The notes under the pieces are model-generated. The model saw nothing but the letters and a program-made list of their open reading frames with translations. It made no database searches and was not told where the DNA came from. A program made the position numbers and the translations under genes. Positions 62,997 through 64,000 of a DNA stretch of 64,000 nucleotides are shown piece after piece. The DNA lies in NCBI GenBank assembly GCA_013335175.1, contig JAAXWC010000002.1, positions 1 to 64,000 on the forward strand. Reading direction: 5' to 3'. Numbering within the stretch: position 1 is the stretch's first letter; each line of letters opens with the position of its first letter. Source of the stretch: Candidatus Roizmanbacteria bacterium (GTDB lineage: Bacteria > Patescibacteriota > Microgenomatia > UBA1406 > GWC2-37-13).

Positions 62997-64000
62997 ATGA
63001 ATAATACAAAACAATCAACTCAACCCAACCTCCCAACCCAAATTTATTTAGGTACGAACGAAGAGAACATCCAGGAGCTCGACCTAATCGAAATTCAGAA
63101 AGAATCCTGGAAACGCTTTTTAGAAACGGATTTGAAAGAAATACTCAAAGAGTTTTTCCCCATTGAAGACTATACAGGAAAAAAGTATGTCTTGTACTTT
63201 GATGATTTATACTACGGAGAACCCCGCTTTCCTTTAGACCTTTGTATCAAGAAAAAACTTACTTATGATACTCCTGTTTACATGAGACTTCGTTTGGTAA
63301 ACAAAAAAACTGGTACCGAAAAATTTCAAGATGTATATTTCTTCAACGTTCCGAACATGACATCCCGCGGAACATTTTATATTAACGGAATTGAACGAGC
63401 AATTATTAATCAAATTGTTCGATCTCCTGGAGTTTATTTCACAGCTGAGATTGATAAAACAACAGGTCTGACGCTTTACAATGCAGAAATTAGACCATAT
63501 ATCGGCGCATGGATTGATTTTACTATCAATAAACATGGCTTAATTGAAGTAAAGGTAAACAAGAAACGAAAACTTTTGTCTTCTGTATTCCTTCGTATTT
63601 TTGATGGTGAAAGCAATAATCAGCTTCTCAACTATTTTTCTGATATTGATAAAGAATTAGTGGACAAATACCTTCTCCCCACCTTTAAAAAAGATCGCAC
63701 CCGTGACCGAGATGAAGCTGTGTTGGAGTACTACCGAAAAGTAAAACCAGGTGAGCCACTTATTTTAGAAAATGCATACAAAACACTCAACACAATGTTT
63801 TTTGATCGTCGACGCTATTCCTTAGGTGATGTGGGACGGTACAAAATGAATAAACGTCTTGAGTTGACATCGGATATAAATGCAGAACATCACTTGCTCA
63901 GTAAAGAAGATATTATCACCGCAATGAAATATCTCATGAATTTGAGTAAGGGAAAAGGGAAATTTGATGATATTGACCATCTGGGAAATCGACGATTAAA
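62997..64000 (+). CDS. rpoB: RNA polymerase beta subunit RpoB, 3' end outside window
   Basis: The first 334 codons run off the window edge. LDLIEIQKESWKRFL is the usual RpoB N-terminus; FFNVPNMTSRGTFYINGIER and IVRSPGVYF belong to the protrusion/fork-side core. RpoB is the catalytic beta subunit of RNA polymerase. It has its own strong promoter and is not preceded by rplJ-rplL here. The start at 62997 is the first ATG in frame after the promoter. Confidence 0.97.
   Translation, partial: MNNTKQSTQPNLPTQIYLGTNEENIQELDLIEIQKESWKRFLETDLKEILKEFFPIEDYTGKKYVLYFDDLYYGEPRFPLDLCIKKKLTYDTPVYMRLRLVNKKTGTEKFQDVYFFNVPNMTSRGTFYINGIERAIINQIVRSPGVYFTAEIDKTTGLTLYNAEIRPYIGAWIDFTINKHGLIEVKVNKKRKLLSSVFLRIFDGESNNQLLNYFSDIDKELVDKYLLPTFKKDRTRDRDEAVLEYYRKVKPGEPLILENAYKTLNTMFFDRRRYSLGDVGRYKMNKRLELTSDINAEHHLLSKEDIITAMKYLMNLSKGKGKFDDIDHLGNRRL

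Noticed and set aside
1-64000. CRISPR array
   Set aside because: No regularly spaced 24-40 bp repeats were seen; the only repeats are the tRNA, tail and REP-like elements described.

Overview
The window looks like a chromosome segment of a Patescibacteria/CPR bacterium, most likely of the Microgenomates type. This is inferred from gene content; no marker search was possible. The signs are small AT-rich genes packed tightly with many short overlaps, a very dense set of polytopic GT-C glycosyltransferases, secreted proteins with Pro/Thr-rich linkers ending in one dockerin-like EF-hand, a PilM-LytR_C fusion, and an FtsEX locus that carries a C39-like peptidase. UGA is used as stop and release factor 2 is encoded, so the code is standard.

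Layout. 1-3.2 kb: two unrecognised genes (one cut by the window edge) and a divergent Clp-family AAA+ ATPase whose -10 box lies between two copies of a palindrome. 3.4-8.1 kb: a minus-strand tRNA array (Arg-CCG, Ala-CGC, Ile-UAU, Phe-GAA) interrupted by two cell-surface protein genes; the interruption is flanked by the intact tRNA-Ala and a degenerate copy of it. 8.2-13.8 kb: uppP, a GT4 glycosyltransferase, mutM and a MacAB-like efflux operon. 13.9-35.2 kb: an island of 16 glycosyltransferase-type, membrane and flippase genes for a surface glycan. 35.2-49.6 kb: an accessory stretch of small enzymes (CPBP protease, Nudix, GNAT, VOC, DinB/ClbS-like, M20 and S51 peptidases, ABC-F, ABC exporter). 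49.6-64 kb: a housekeeping block with prfB, pilM-lytR_C, dnaG-rpoD, ftsE-ftsX-peptidase, surface proteins, rmlA and the 5' part of rpoB.

Three regulatory systems stand out. A T-box leader with a canonical antiterminator/terminator switch precedes a GNAT + M20 peptidase pair at 38.9-39.1 kb. A 35-codon leader peptide with a four-segment attenuator (1:2 terminator, 2:3 antiterminator, 3:4 terminator) precedes the ABC-F gene at 43.3-43.4 kb. Many operon-leading genes have a TATAAT-like -10 box ending 6-8 nt before the ATG and no Shine-Dalgarno, which predicts leaderless mRNAs; several operon-internal genes (ftsX, the efflux ATPase, the S51 peptidase) instead have clear Shine-Dalgarno sequences.

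Working together: UppP recycles undecaprenyl phosphate, a DPM1-like GT2 would charge a polyprenyl phosphate, GT39/GT87-like enzymes would use such donors outside the membrane, the Wzx-like flippase moves lipid-linked glycan, and RmlA supplies dTDP-glucose. FtsEX with the secreted coiled-coil peptidase would cut peptidoglycan at division. DnaG/RpoD/RpoB form the information-processing core.
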